NCBI GenBank assembly: GCA_014529385.2
Contig: CM043959.1
Coordinates: 90,135,029 to 90,199,028, forward strand
DNA length: 64,000 nt
Origin: Adiantum capillus-veneris
Lineage: Eukaryota > Streptophyta > Polypodiopsida > Polypodiales > Pteridaceae
Reading direction: 5' to 3'
Positions within the stretch are counted from its first letter, which is position 1; every line of letters begins with the position of its first letter. The translations under genes and the position numbers were made by a program. The notes below the pieces were generated by a model. That model saw only the letters and a program-made list of their open reading frames with translations. It had not been told where the DNA came from and made no database searches. Shown one piece after another: positions 44,454 to 54,364 of this stretch.

Positions 44454-46698
44454 TATCGCTACTATCCTCAGTAAGGTTGACTTCTTGTACTTTCCCTTGA
44501 TTTTTTGGCTGGTAGTGGAAAGTTACTGTCTGTTTGCTCATGGGTGGTAGTTTCTTGGAGGACTTTTCTAGCCCATTGATTAGAGCATTGTAAGCTCGTT
44601 GCTCTGGTCGTATTCCTCCTAGCCGAGTCTTTGCATCCTTATTAGGAGCCATGTTTGAGTATGCTTGTGGTGGCTGTGTCTTCACCGAGGACTTTGGAAT
44701 CCACTTTTGATGCACTTTATTCGTGTAGCGATGACATTGATTCCTAGGTCGTTGATCTTCTTGAAGCTCGAAGTGTTCTACAGAGTCATAGAACTCGTCG
44801 TCTTCTTCATCTTTTGATTCTCCACATTTCTTTGTTTGCTCCTTATTTCGAGAGCTTGTTGATGTCTGGATCTCTTCGTTTTCTTGAATTACACTCAGTG
44901 AAAAATAAGGAACGACATCATAGCCATTTTCATCACAAAACATTGTTGTGGGAGCATCCTCCACGGCGCACACGTCTAGAGTAGCCAAGATGTGTTCCCA
45001 TCCAAAAGGCTCTAACTCTTCTTCAGGAAATGGTTCTGGGATATAGTCCATATCCTCTATAACCTGCTCTAGGATACATTCCTCACATTTCAAGCTACCA
45101 CATTGTGAAGCTCCACACATCCACAGTTCTTTAGGCTTACCTAACCAAGCTGGAAGTTGAGATCCTGCTACTGTGGAGGAATCCAACGCCTCAACCGGTG
45201 TTCTCGTCACATCCCTATAGCTATGGTCACTCAAGTTTTTCTTTGTTATGGTTTCCATATGTCTCAGGTATATATGGTCATAACCCCAATCTTGAACCAT
45301 TTTCAATTGTCGCATGAATGGTCTTCCCAGAATGATGTCATAGTTGTTCTTCTTGCCAAAGTCAACAACACCAAAAGTGTGTTCATATTCAATGCCACAA
45401 GAAGTAACAACTACTTTTTCTAGCAGTCCTAGGGGCTTTTCCTTGTGTCCGTCTACAAGGTGCAAGGTCATTCGTGTGGATATCAAGGTAGGTTTTCCCC
45501 ATTTTTTCCAAACCTCTTTGGTTGCAATGGCCACACTAGCTCCATTGTCAAGGATTGCCATGGTTTTTACATCATTGAGTTCCACAAGAAGGGTGGTGTT
45601 TCCATCTTCTCCCTCGTAATACTCTCCTACCTTGTTTAATGGCACTGGCCTAGTATTTAGTTTAGGCATTTCAAGATCTTTAATGCCTTCTTCGATTTGA
45701 GTCATTGGGTTTTTTACACCAAATTTCTCTAGACATTTAACCACATTATCCCACATGTTTGGTATTATTTTGAGAAACTCAGCTAACATTATTGTACAGG
45801 TGATAGGGGTAGATAGAATATCCACTAGCCCCTTTGAATTGATGGCTTTGGTGGGAGATAGTCTCTGTGATGGGAATGCAACCACATCTGACTTGGTCTC
45901 GTACTCTCCCATGTAGGACGGTAGTGCTCTTAGCAAATGGGGTTGATTATCCATAGATTGTACAGATCCTTTGTCGCCCCAATACGATCGCACGTCTAGA
46001 TTCATTTGAGATTCAGTCTCAAATTCCTCTATTTGTGGTAGAAACACTCCTCGTTCATCACCAGTCTTGTCTACTCGTCTTCTTAGGTCATCGGATTCAT
46101 TGGCCTCTCTGACTTGTTTCCACAATTCGTCAAGACCATCTATCTCTTTACAATCCTCAGGTATAGCTTGGTGAAATCCCTCGGAAGAGTTATCCATGGT
46201 ATTCAGTACTATCCTTGGTTCTAATGCTGGGTCTTTGACGTTTGGTATGTGCTCATGACTAGAATCTGGCTCTTTTAGTTCCTGGTTTGGTGGGATTACT
46301 TGTGTAGGCATGACACGGATCACATCCTCAGGTTTTGCAACTGGTGGTTCTAGTAAATCTTCGGCTGTTTGAATCATTTTCTGGCACATTTCAAACATTT
46401 GCTTTTCTAGTTCAGCAAAGGGATATGTCATCCCCCTGTGTTCTTGGGTTTGGTTGTTTTTAAGCCTCATATCATAGGCTTTCAAGAGGGCATCTAATGT
46501 CTCATTAACCTTCTCTGGCAACACAGATCCTCCTGAACTAGCACTTCTCGGTTTCTCATCCGTGGATGGTTCTTCTAGAGGTTTAACCATCTGTGTAAGA
46601 TTGGGTGCCTCCTTTTCCTCATGTTGTTTTATCTTCTCCTCAGCTTTGGTAAGCTTCTCAGCTAGGGATTTTTGCTCTCGTTCCCTGCATGCTTTCAT
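44446..46698 (-). CDS. E4 protease-containing polyprotein segment
   Basis: A 750-residue open frame on the minus strand, with an N-terminal coiled-coil-like Lys/Glu region, LDALLKAYDMRLKNNQTQEHR (matching E1 LDALLQACEARLKTNQTLEQR), and an aspartyl-protease region near residues 390-490 with DIILGRPFMRQLKMVQDWGYD and DHSYRDVTRTPV. The conserved block MCGASQCG...PEPFPEEELEPFGW follows, then acidic and basic stretches ending with the KWIPK motif. Alignment with the E1 protease frame is easy by eye over the whole length. No RT follows in E4; the W-x-P-K frame comes next instead. Confidence 0.82.
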   Translation of the reverse strand: MKACREREQKSLAEKLTKAEEKIKQHEEKEAPNLTQMVKPLEEPSTDEKPRSASSGGSVLPEKVNETLDALLKAYDMRLKNNQTQEHRGMTYPFAELEKQMFEMCQKMIQTAEDLLEPPVAKPEDVIRVMPTQVIPPNQELKEPDSSHEHIPNVKDPALEPRIVLNTMDNSSEGFHQAIPEDCKEIDGLDELWKQVREANESDDLRRRVDKTGDERGVFLPQIEEFETESQMNLDVRSYWGDKGSVQSMDNQPHLLRALPSYMGEYETKSDVVAFPSQRLSPTKAINSKGLVDILSTPITCTIMLAEFLKIIPNMWDNVVKCLEKFGVKNPMTQIEEGIKDLEMPKLNTRPVPLNKVGEYYEGEDGNTTLLVELNDVKTMAILDNGASVAIATKEVWKKWGKPTLISTRMTLHLVDGHKEKPLGLLEKVVVTSCGIEYEHTFGVVDFGKKNNYDIILGRPFMRQLKMVQDWGYDHIYLRHMETITKKNLSDHSYRDVTRTPVEALDSSTVAGSQLPAWLGKPKELWMCGASQCGSLKCEECILEQVIEDMDYIPEPFPEEELEPFGWEHILATLDVCAVEDAPTTMFCDENGYDVVPYFSLSVIQENEEIQTSTSSRNKEQTKKCGESKDEEDDEFYDSVEHFELQEDQRPRNQCHRYTNKVHQKWIPKSSVKTQPPQAYSNMAPNKDAKTRLGGIRPEQRAYNALINGLEKSSKKLPPMSKQTVTFHYQPKNQGKVQEVNLTEDSSDSD

Positions 46699-46725
46699 CC
46701 TAGTCTTTCTAGATTTCCAACTATT

Positions 46726-47163
46726 TCATTTTCTCTTGGTTTTCTGACTAGGTGCGTCTGTCTTTGGTCCATCATCTGTCTTTGGACTCATGTCACTTTC
46801 CGTGTTCTTTGTCTCTGGATTCTCATCAGATTTCTTTTGAGCTTGTGCTCTCGTAACCACTTGAACTGGTACGACATTTTCATTTTCTGAGCTACTAGGT
46901 AGCTGAACAATCCTTGATACATTTGTCATGATTTTCCTGATTTGGTTTGGTTTTTTCGGGCAATCGGGGATCAAGTGAGTGATGCCACACTCAAGACAAT
47001 AGGCATTTACTTCACTGATCTCCGTATGAGGACATTGTTTGACCAATTGGTTGTCACAACTTTTGTGACAATCTGTCTCTGGTTGAGGAGATTCTTTTAG
47101 CATTTCCTCTTGACTATAAGCAAGCTTTGACCTAAATAAGCCGCTATTTGCAATAAATCGCAA
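46726..47163 (-). CDS. E4 zinc-knuckle segment
   Basis: A 145-residue open frame containing CLECGITHLIPDCPKKPN, a CX2CX3HX4C knuckle matching E1 CDGCGVNHILPDCPKNPN. It is followed by a Ser/Thr-rich linker with VVTRAQAQ, as E1 has AITRVQAK. It joins the Gag and protease parts in the normal order. Confidence 0.7.
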   Translation of the reverse strand: MRFIANSGLFRSKLAYSQEEMLKESPQPETDCHKSCDNQLVKQCPHTEISEVNAYCLECGITHLIPDCPKKPNQIRKIMTNVSRIVQLPSSSENENVVPVQVVTRAQAQKKSDENPETKNTESDMSPKTDDGPKTDAPSQKTKRK

Positions 47164-47169
47164 TGTCCT

Positions 47170-47888
47170 TTAATCCCTTTCATACCTTCTTTCTTTCGAC
47201 TGAAACCCATGAGGTGGAGGTTGTACCGGCCTCACCACTCCATGTGTTTCTATCACCTTTTGTTGCTCCGAAGGGTAGTACTCACTTTGGTTTCTATACC
47301 ACATTGTAGCTGGTACTGGCGTTGGTTTATTTGATGCTTCCATCATTGGCATGTATCTCATGTCTACCGGCATTCTAGCACTCGGCAGCGGAGGTTGTTG
47401 TCCTAAGACAAGTTGTGGCCTTAAAACTCCTACTGGTCCTGCCATATTCCCCGTAATGTATCTAGGTGGAGTAGGTGCTTTTGGAACAGGTTGTACATAC
47501 CTCTCCCTAGAATTTTCCATGCTATAATAGCACTCTTCCCCTATATGGTTCGTCCATTTTCTCTCAATTTCACACCACTTCGGCTCTCCCGAATCAGGCT
47601 TACAAGAGGAATCAACCTCTTGACCAAGTCGTCGATAAGCTTTTCTTGATCAATATGTGCCGTTGGCTTGGCAATGGACTCACTTATTTGTGAAATACTG
47701 TGCTGAGAGGATGTGTCATCTCCTTGACTCTTTAAGTCCTTTTCTTTGTATGCCTCATAGTTATCCACTAGATAAAGAGCTTCTTTGATCAACACGTTTA
47801 GCGTCATCCTCCTTATCATATGCAGATCCTTCTGAAGGCCCACATGTCTCATTCTCTGGATAAAGATCAACATCAGTCGTGCTTGCAT
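47170..47888 (-). pseudogene. E4 Gag, C-terminal part
   Basis: Two open stretches (47888-47541 and 47520-47170) correspond to the end of the capsid (MRHVGLQKDLHMIRRMTLNV, LIKEALYLVDNYEAYKE) and a proline-rich tail (RPQLVLGQQPPLPSARMP, like E1 RPQPVLGQQPPLPQENRA). Decayed. Confidence 0.7.
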
Positions 47889-47924
47889 AGGTAATTCCGC
47901 TCTCCGGTAGAGCTTAACATATCT

Positions 47925-48764
47925 CTAGAGCCGTAATGATGCTTTGCGTACTGATTCATTCTCTTTCTGTTTGAATCTATGGATTTGCGAGACCGTGTTG
48001 TGAGCAATGCCTTTTGGCAAGAATTCTTCAGTAAACTCCTCAAACAGCTCATCTAGGGTCTCAAAATCCCATTTTTCCACCGAGTCGAACCATGTAGCTG
48101 CATCATCTTCTAGAGTCAATCCAAATCCCGCAAACTGTGTCGCAAAATCTGAAACTTCCTCTGCTCTAATCACTCTTCTAAAAGCCGTTATGTGATCTCT
48201 CGGATCTTTATCTCCGGAGTATTTTCTGTTTACCCATTTCTGGACTTGGGATGGTCTAACTCGTCGATTGTCTACAAGTCTAACCAGAGACTCTCCCAAT
48301 TCTTCTTTCGTTATCGCTCTTGAAGGGAATCTTGGTGGCTCTCTTCTTGGAATTCCTATAGGAATTCTCGTGTTTAGTGGAGGCATTTGTGGTCCTTCAT
48401 TGACCAAATATCCACCTCTTTCTAGTACAGTCTGTGGATTTGTGCTTTCTACAACTCTGTATTCTCGTCCATACTTGTCGACAACTATAGATCTTAATTG
48501 ACAGTCGACTTCGTATGTGTAGACATATAAGAGCTTGTAATCCGTTATCTCTTCTAGGTATGGATCTGAGCACCTATAAAGATTGAACTCATTGCCGTCA
48601 TTGTATCTATAAAGTCCTTCACTCTCATGACCAATCATCCAAACTCTCTCAACAAGATGGATCTTTATCAATTGCAACTTTGGAAGATCCATTGTGGGAG
48701 GATATTCCTCTATCGTCGGGATCTCCAAGCTTGTGTAAGGTGCGTTTGAATCTAGGGTAGACAT
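47925..48764 (-). CDS. E4 Gag, N-terminal small-repeat domain and capsid
   Basis: A 279-residue open frame. The N-terminal part has GLYRYNDGNEFNLYRC, LLYVYTYEVD and VVDKYGREYRVV, matching the E1 Gag N-terminus. The capsid domain has RRVRPSQVQKWVNRKYSGDK, DPRDHITAFRRVIRAEEVSD, FGLTLEDDAATWFDSV and EEFTEEFLPKGI. It starts with MSTLDSNAPYTSLEIP, a plausible natural start since the leader lies directly upstream. Confidence 0.82.
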   Translation of the reverse strand: MSTLDSNAPYTSLEIPTIEEYPPTMDLPKLQLIKIHLVERVWMIGHESEGLYRYNDGNEFNLYRCSDPYLEEITDYKLLYVYTYEVDCQLRSIVVDKYGREYRVVESTNPQTVLERGGYLVNEGPQMPPLNTRIPIGIPRREPPRFPSRAITKEELGESLVRLVDNRRVRPSQVQKWVNRKYSGDKDPRDHITAFRRVIRAEEVSDFATQFAGFGLTLEDDAATWFDSVEKWDFETLDELFEEFTEEFLPKGIAHNTVSQIHRFKQKENESVRKASLRL

Positions 48765-50640
48765 GATTTCTGGGCTTAAGAGCTTTTGCTTGGTTCAAGT
48801 AGCCTTAGTCCACTGTGTTCAATTTCTTTGGTTAGGGAAAAGTCAAAACTATGTCCAAAACCACAATCGTTTCGTCACAATTCTCGCAAATTGTCGCTTT
48901 TAGACACCCCTAACTTGCGGATGTAATTTGAGGCCTCAAGCGACGTTTTTTTCAAAGTTGAACTAAATGGTTGCCTCTCTCAGGCTACGTTTTGATATAA
49001 AAACTTTTCCAATCCGATATCATTTATGGCCAAAACAGTGAAATGTAGTTTAGACTGGTCAAAATGAGTCCAGATTCAATTTTAAAAGAAGATTTGGGAT
49101 CTCTGTGACACTGTGAACACTTCTGTATGGTCAAAAGTACAGTTGGACCCTAAAACTGTGCTAGAGACATCCTACACGTAGGATGTCTTTTTGCTCAAAA
49201 TGACTTGAAATTTTCACCCCAGTTTCTCCTTGATGTGCTAATCACAGAGGTGTGCTTATAGGTTGGTTTGGAGTCCTAAATCAAGCTGAAGACATACTAC
49301 GCGTAGGATGTAGGTGCTCAGATTTCGTCCAAACTTGATCCCAAGATTCTCCTAGTGCTCAGCAACCCAATGATATTCTCAAAATTGAATTTGGATGCCA
49401 ATAGGTCAAGATTTAGGCTGCAAGAGCTTCTAGTGCACTCCAAGAGTAGGATGTCTGACAATTCTTGTCTTTGCTTGGTAAATAGGCCAAACAAGTTCCA
49501 AATTCACTTTTGAAAAAAGTTTTGGAATCCTTGAGACACTTAGAACCTCCCTATATGGCCAAAGTAGAATTTGACCACTTTATGACCCTGGAGACATCCT
49601 ACGCGTAGGATGTCTTTTTGCTCTGTTTCAGCTCAAACTTGCACTGTAGCTTCCCCTAAACTCACAGCTATTTTTACTTTTTGATTCTGACACCTATAGG
49701 TTGGTCAAATGATCCAAAATCTGCTCCAAAATCCTGATGTCCGTTCTGATGAATTCCCAAGTCAAATCAACTCCAAATTGGACAACAATTGAATAGGAGG
49801 CTTGCCTAAGGCTATACAAAACCCTGCTATGTCCACAATTTGAATTTGGCCTCTAAATCATGCCTTAGACATCCTACGCGTAGGATGTCTAACTGCTCAG
49901 AATTTCCCCAAATTTGAACCACAGACTCTCCTTAAGGTGCTGATCACTGTGGTATGCTCAGAGGTTGATTTGGAGTGCTAAATCATGGTGAAGACATCCT
50001 ACGCATAGGATGTCTAAGTGCTTAGATTTTCCCCAAACTTGAGCCACAGATTCCCCTTGATGTCAGCAACCCAATGCTATGCTTAGATTTTAATTTGGAT
50101 GTCAAAAGACCCCAAAACTAGCTATCCTTGCCTTTTTCAGTCAGAAATGCTAGAGACTGTTCAATCTTCCTTTCATAGACCCAAATGAGATGAAATTTAT
50201 CACATGCACTCAATACAACATTTAGAACATGCCTTTGGAGTCATCCTATGGTTTGGTCTCAAAAATTATGCCTTGGACACAATTTGGATAGGATGTCTGG
50301 CAATTCTTGTCTTTTGGCTTTGATCTATCAAAATTTGGTCAATTTTCCACTTTCCAGGTGAAAATAGGGTAAAACCTACCTTCTGAAAACACTGGTCAAC
50401 TCAGAATTTCAAAATTTCCACCAGATCACCCTGTAGACATCCTACGCGTAGGATGTCTATTGCTGATTTTTTGAGACTGAAGTGTCCATGATGCTTCCTT
50501 ATGCTCTCAGCAAGTGCAAGTATGCTTCACAATTGCAAAAACATGCAAAAATCACTCAATTTAATCCTTTTGTTGCAGTAAATAATGCCCAAGGATATTA
50601 ACACACTGTTCTTACATTATCCTAGCCGGGCAAAAGTGCC
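48765..50640 (-). other. E4 leader with a repeated 24-bp palindrome
   Basis: About 1.9 kb without long frames. The palindrome with half-site AGACATCCTACG occurs perfectly or nearly so at 49166, 49289, 49592, 49867, 49992 and 50435, with half copies near 49444 and 50287. Intervals of 123-155 bp, or twice that, indicate a degenerate tandem array of about 140 bp. Flanking phrases such as CTCAAACTTG and CTTAGACATCC recur too. Confidence 0.85.
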
Positions 50641-50667
50641 CCCATTTTTACATCAGTTTCAGTATCC

Positions 50668-51085
50668 CCAGTACACACATAGGACCATTACTAATTCAGT
50701 ACAATACAATACTAGTACCAGTACCAGTACCAATACAATACAATACTAGTACACAAGTAGCACCAATACCAGTACACAAGTAGCATCAGTACAGTAAATT
50801 ACAATAAACATCAACACTAGTACTCGTATCAGTTGAGTACTAGTACACAAGTAGTACCCGTACCAATATCATAAGTCGCATCATTACCAATTCAATATAT
50901 TTTTGTACACAAACACTACCAGTACCAATATAGTACAATACCAATACACCAGTAGCACCAATACGAGTATATATGTAGCACCAATATTTGTCCTTTCTAA
51001 TATAGTACCAATACCAATACCAGTCCATATCTAGCACTATTACCAGTACCAGCTCTAGTACCAGTACATAAATAACACGAATATC
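50668..51085. repeat. Low-complexity ACCAGT/ACCAAT array
   Basis: Irregular repetition of AGTACC, AATACC, CAGTACA and CAAGTAGC over about 400 bases. It lies next to the E4 leader and could have expanded from leader sequence. A short (GT)n run follows at about 51109-51128. Short frames rich in Tyr and Trp on the minus strand are artefacts. Confidence 0.8.
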
Positions 51086-51148
51086 AGTATAGTGGAATAC
51101 TTAGCAATGTGTGTGTGTGTGTGTGTGTACCCTCCCTATCCCAGACAC

Positions 51149-51195
51149 CATACACAATGGGTCGATAGTAGGCCCCATTGTGTATGGGCCTACTA
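51149..51195. other. Two mutually exclusive perfect hairpins
   Basis: CATACACAATGGG (51149-51161) pairs perfectly with CCCATTGTGTATG (51174-51186). TAGTAGGCCC (51166-51175) pairs perfectly with GGGCCTACTA (51186-51195). The stems overlap, so only one can form at a time. It could be a foldback end, a terminator-like structure or chance remains of a small inverted-repeat element. Confidence 0.8.
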
Positions 51196-52612
51196 CCTAG
51201 TTAGAGAGATGAGGATGGCATGGCTGAATTGTAAGCCATGTCAATTATTCCAAGAGATAATTTTGAGGATTTTTCTCGCTAGGTTTCTCCTCTTGAATCC
51301 ATTAAGGTAAAACTTATGAATAAGTAGTTTGATGTCCTTTCATGCTAAGAGGAAGTTAGAGGAAGAGTATAAGATCAAGTATAGGAGGCTGATGTAAGTA
51401 CTAAGAGCATCTCTATGAGGTCGGCTATTGTCCTTTTTATGAATTCTATGGGAGGGATATTCAATAGGTCTCTTTTAAAAGTGAAACGATAGTCGTAACC
51501 ACCATTACAGGGGTTATAAGGTGTAATTGTGAAGTTAAGAATCTTGGTTTATTAGAGAGAAATGTAGGAGAAACCATTCTTCCTAGCATGTTTAAATGCT
51601 AACCCAATCACTTGTAGTAGAACATTCTTCGGTCCTATGTCTCCATCCAGAGGTATATTATAATGGAAATGGCCTATAAACTTTGAGAGTAGAGAAATTA
51701 GAAAATTAGATAAAGCTCTTTGGTGAGATTACTTTGAGAGCATAGAGGGTGAACTTAATTGGTGGTAGTAACATAAACATAGTACTTAGTTATCTTGGCA
51801 TGAACAATACTTTTTCAAGAGAGACATTTTAGAGAACATGAGCATTTGAGGACCAGATTTATGTGGAGCCGGTCCCCCGTCCAATAGGCATTTGTAATAT
51901 AGATTCTCCCATCAAGAGAGACTTGGTACAATACAATCTTTGTGTTACTTGTGACCTAGGTGATGCAATGAAGATGGAAAGATTCATGCATCATGAGCAT
52001 AATATAAAATTTGCGAAAAGAATTAACTATCCCAAGGCCTAAAACACCTTCGAAGGGGGAGAGAGCTTGCGGGGAATAAGGGCAGGGAAGAGTAAGAAGA
52101 AACATTCCATAGGAGAAAGAATTAGTTCCTCACTTATCATCACTCTTCTTGCTATCATACATAATAGCATATTAATGAAGATGGAGAAGATGGAAAGCTT
52201 AAGCATTGAAGCATGGCTGGATTTGCATTCCATAGCCAAGAGTGTTGGTGTAGGCTCTCAAATTCCCTACTAGCTTGGGGAAGGAGATGGAGATCTTGCT
52301 CTTTGCACTTCACACAATGAGAGTGTGTGTGCGTGAGTATACCCCCCAAGATAGCCCCCTTCTTGCTTTGGTCGACCCCCCCTTGGAGCTCATCCTTGAA
52401 GCTCATTGGACCCTTCTAAGCCTGGAACACCATGAGGACAACATGAGGAGGAGCTTGACAAGTGTTCTATTTACTTTCTTTGTACCAAGTTTTCCTTGTG
52501 TGAGGGTGTGTGCGTTCTCTCTCATCCCCCTAGCTTTAGGGCTCTTCCCCTCTCTTGTAGGGATGGGATTTGACTTTTTGAACAACTTACCCTCAAGCAC
52601 CTTTGTTATAAC
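51196..52612. other. About 1.4 kb without recognisable gene
   Basis: Only short frames on both strands. Some minus-strand text (for example near 52239-52039) has the hydrophobic pattern of decayed transposon coding DNA, but no family motif could be identified. Confidence 0.4.
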
Positions 52613-53532
52613 TGAGTCAGCGTCAGTTAACAAGATCCGCTAAAGACCGAAGACGTACAAATGCACATTGAGGATGAACACAAAGAAGTAGTAAATATTG
52701 GAGTTATATATTTTTCATGTTTTCCCAAAATGGTCATGTATTGTAAACTCTCGATTTATTTCAAGCCATTGTAATATTTTAATGTGTTATAGGCTCAATG
52801 GGAGTTGAAAGATGTAAAGAACAGGTCAATTAGTGTGCCTAGGTTGCAGATTCAGTAAGTGGTGGAGAATTAAACGCCTTGGGCGCCCGGACATTGCATA
52901 TTTTTACCCTAGGTATATAAGGCAGTGTGTAAAGAAAATTAGGGTTCTCAAGCTCGTTTGTTGAGAGCACTCTTTGGTGAGAGCTCTAGAGGTGTGTGGC
53001 TATGCAGTCCTTGAGCTTCTCCTTGCTTATGTGACTTGGTTAACACTAATCAATACTTAATTTTCTTTCACTATGCCTCTCACATGCTTCTTATGATTGC
53101 CTATGATGCTTAGATTAGCTAGATTGTAACTAACTAGTGGTTAATCCCTCTCTAATCTTGTGTGATTGCCCTCTCTTGCTTGTGTGTGCATGTAGGTTTG
53201 ATTGGAGTGTGGTGCTCGATAGATTTATATGTGTGTGCTTGCGATTAGTGTGTTGCATGATAGGATTAGTGTTTTGTGCGTCTTGCAATCGTTATTGTGT
53301 GTGATTGGGTTGGTTGGAGGTGAAGAGAAGTGGATGTGGAGATTGCCCTTCATTGTGTCTCAGCTCCTCCATAGGCCGAGAAGCTCACCTCGTAGAGTTA
53401 ACCGTTCGTGTTGCCATGATTGGCTCACTAGTTGTGTACTGAGTGTTTCCATGCCCTAGCCAGGTAGCTCATCCCTCCGGATTCATAATCTTGTTGGTCA
53501 TTGGAGCTATTACAATGACGGGATTCCGAACA
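52613..53532 (+). repeat. E5 left LTR
   Basis: Starts TGAGTCAGCGTCAGTTAACA, like the E2 right LTR start (TGATTAGCGGTTAAGTCAACA), contains TATATAA at 52914-52920, and ends ATTCCGAACA before the primer site. The internal phrase TTTCCATGCCC..GCC matches E2 TCTCCATGCCCAAGCC. The left end is inferred by alignment to E2. Confidence 0.7.
52914..52920 (+). promoter_or_regulatory. Probable TATA box of the E5 LTR
   Basis: TATATAA in CCTAGGTATATAAGGCAG, about 300 bases into the LTR, at a position similar to the E2 box. The probable LTR at 41640-42117 has CCTTAGTATATAAGG on its minus strand, so the context is shared. Confidence 0.6.
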
Positions 53533-53552
53533 TTTGGTACCACTACCGGGGA
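53533..53552 (+). other. E5 primer-binding site, tRNA-Asp-like
   Basis: TTTGGTACCACTACCGGGGA follows the LTR. It keeps the ACCGGGGA end and TGG start of the tRNA-Asp-type site with several differences. Confidence 0.65.
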
Positions 53553-54328
53553 CGATGGCATACGCTAGTGTAGTTGTGGCATAATCGGATGTGTTTCCTC
53601 ACTAAATTCACTTGTTAGTTTATGTTTTTGTGGATTTTCGATGTGTGTGCATGAAGCAATGTCTTCATAATTCCCTAATTTGTCACTGTATCTTGCCAAT
53701 TGTGTGTTTACACACTCTAATTTCACACTAACCCCTTGCTAATTTCACTAATTTTTGCTAGCTTACTAATTTGGTATGAAGGATTGGAGCTTTCAACCGT
53801 TCAATTGATCTTCAATGGAAAGGTAATCAAGGTGGTATTCCCAACCTCCATAGAATCTAAAGATGTGTAGAATTATATAGATATCCCACCATGATGCAAT
53901 GTAATGTTGATGCAATGCAATGTTGGATTGAAATTTTTTGGATTGTTCGTTTTCATGCCGTCGTAATGCCGAAATTTTTAAGATTTGGTGGCGTATAAAT
54001 TTGACAAGCTCAATTGTTAATTGGTGATTGTACATTGCTAATTGAGTTAATTGCATGTTTGAATGGTCAATTTCAAGTGTGTGTTCACTAAAATCAAGTG
54101 TGTGTGCATTCTAATTGGGTGTGTGTATGCCTAATTTTAGGTGTGTGTGCACTACTTTGCCCTTGTTTGTGCACCTAAAAATCAATGTGTGCTTAATGAT
54201 TTTTCAATTGTGATGATTGATTTGTGTTGTGGTCATGCCCAACTAATGATTTGTGAAATCACCTTGCAATTTCGACAAAATTTACCCTTTTGTGTGCGCA
54301 CATAAAGATTGGTTAAAACTGCCAATTA

Positions 54329-54364
<36 letters not shown>

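Larger units (their letters stand above)
42118..50640 (-). mobile_element. E4: LTR element fossil on the minus strand, Gag-protease-W-x-P-K type, no RT or integrase seen
   Basis: Order on the minus strand: palindrome-rich leader (50640-48765), Gag, zinc knuckle, protease, W-x-P-K protein, E1-like 3' segment with purine tract, and an E2-type tail reaching a probable LTR. No RT, RNase H or integrase was seen between the protease and the W-x-P-K frame, which abut. A 5' LTR was not found. It looks like a Gag-and-protease-only partner element. It has roughly four to six breaks by eye and is better preserved than E6. Confidence 0.72.

Noticed and set aside
45157-45639. Plus-strand frames opposite the E4 protease
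   Set aside because: They are antisense shadows of the conserved minus-strand protease frame.
49166-50458. CRISPR array, suggested by repeated palindromes at fairly regular spacing
   Set aside because: The setting is eukaryotic retrotransposon DNA, spacing is 120-300 bp, spacers are related to each other, and no cas genes exist.
52039-52643. Short frames on both strands at 52.0-52.6 kb as host genes
   Set aside because: Frames are short, overlap on opposite strands and show no recognisable motif.
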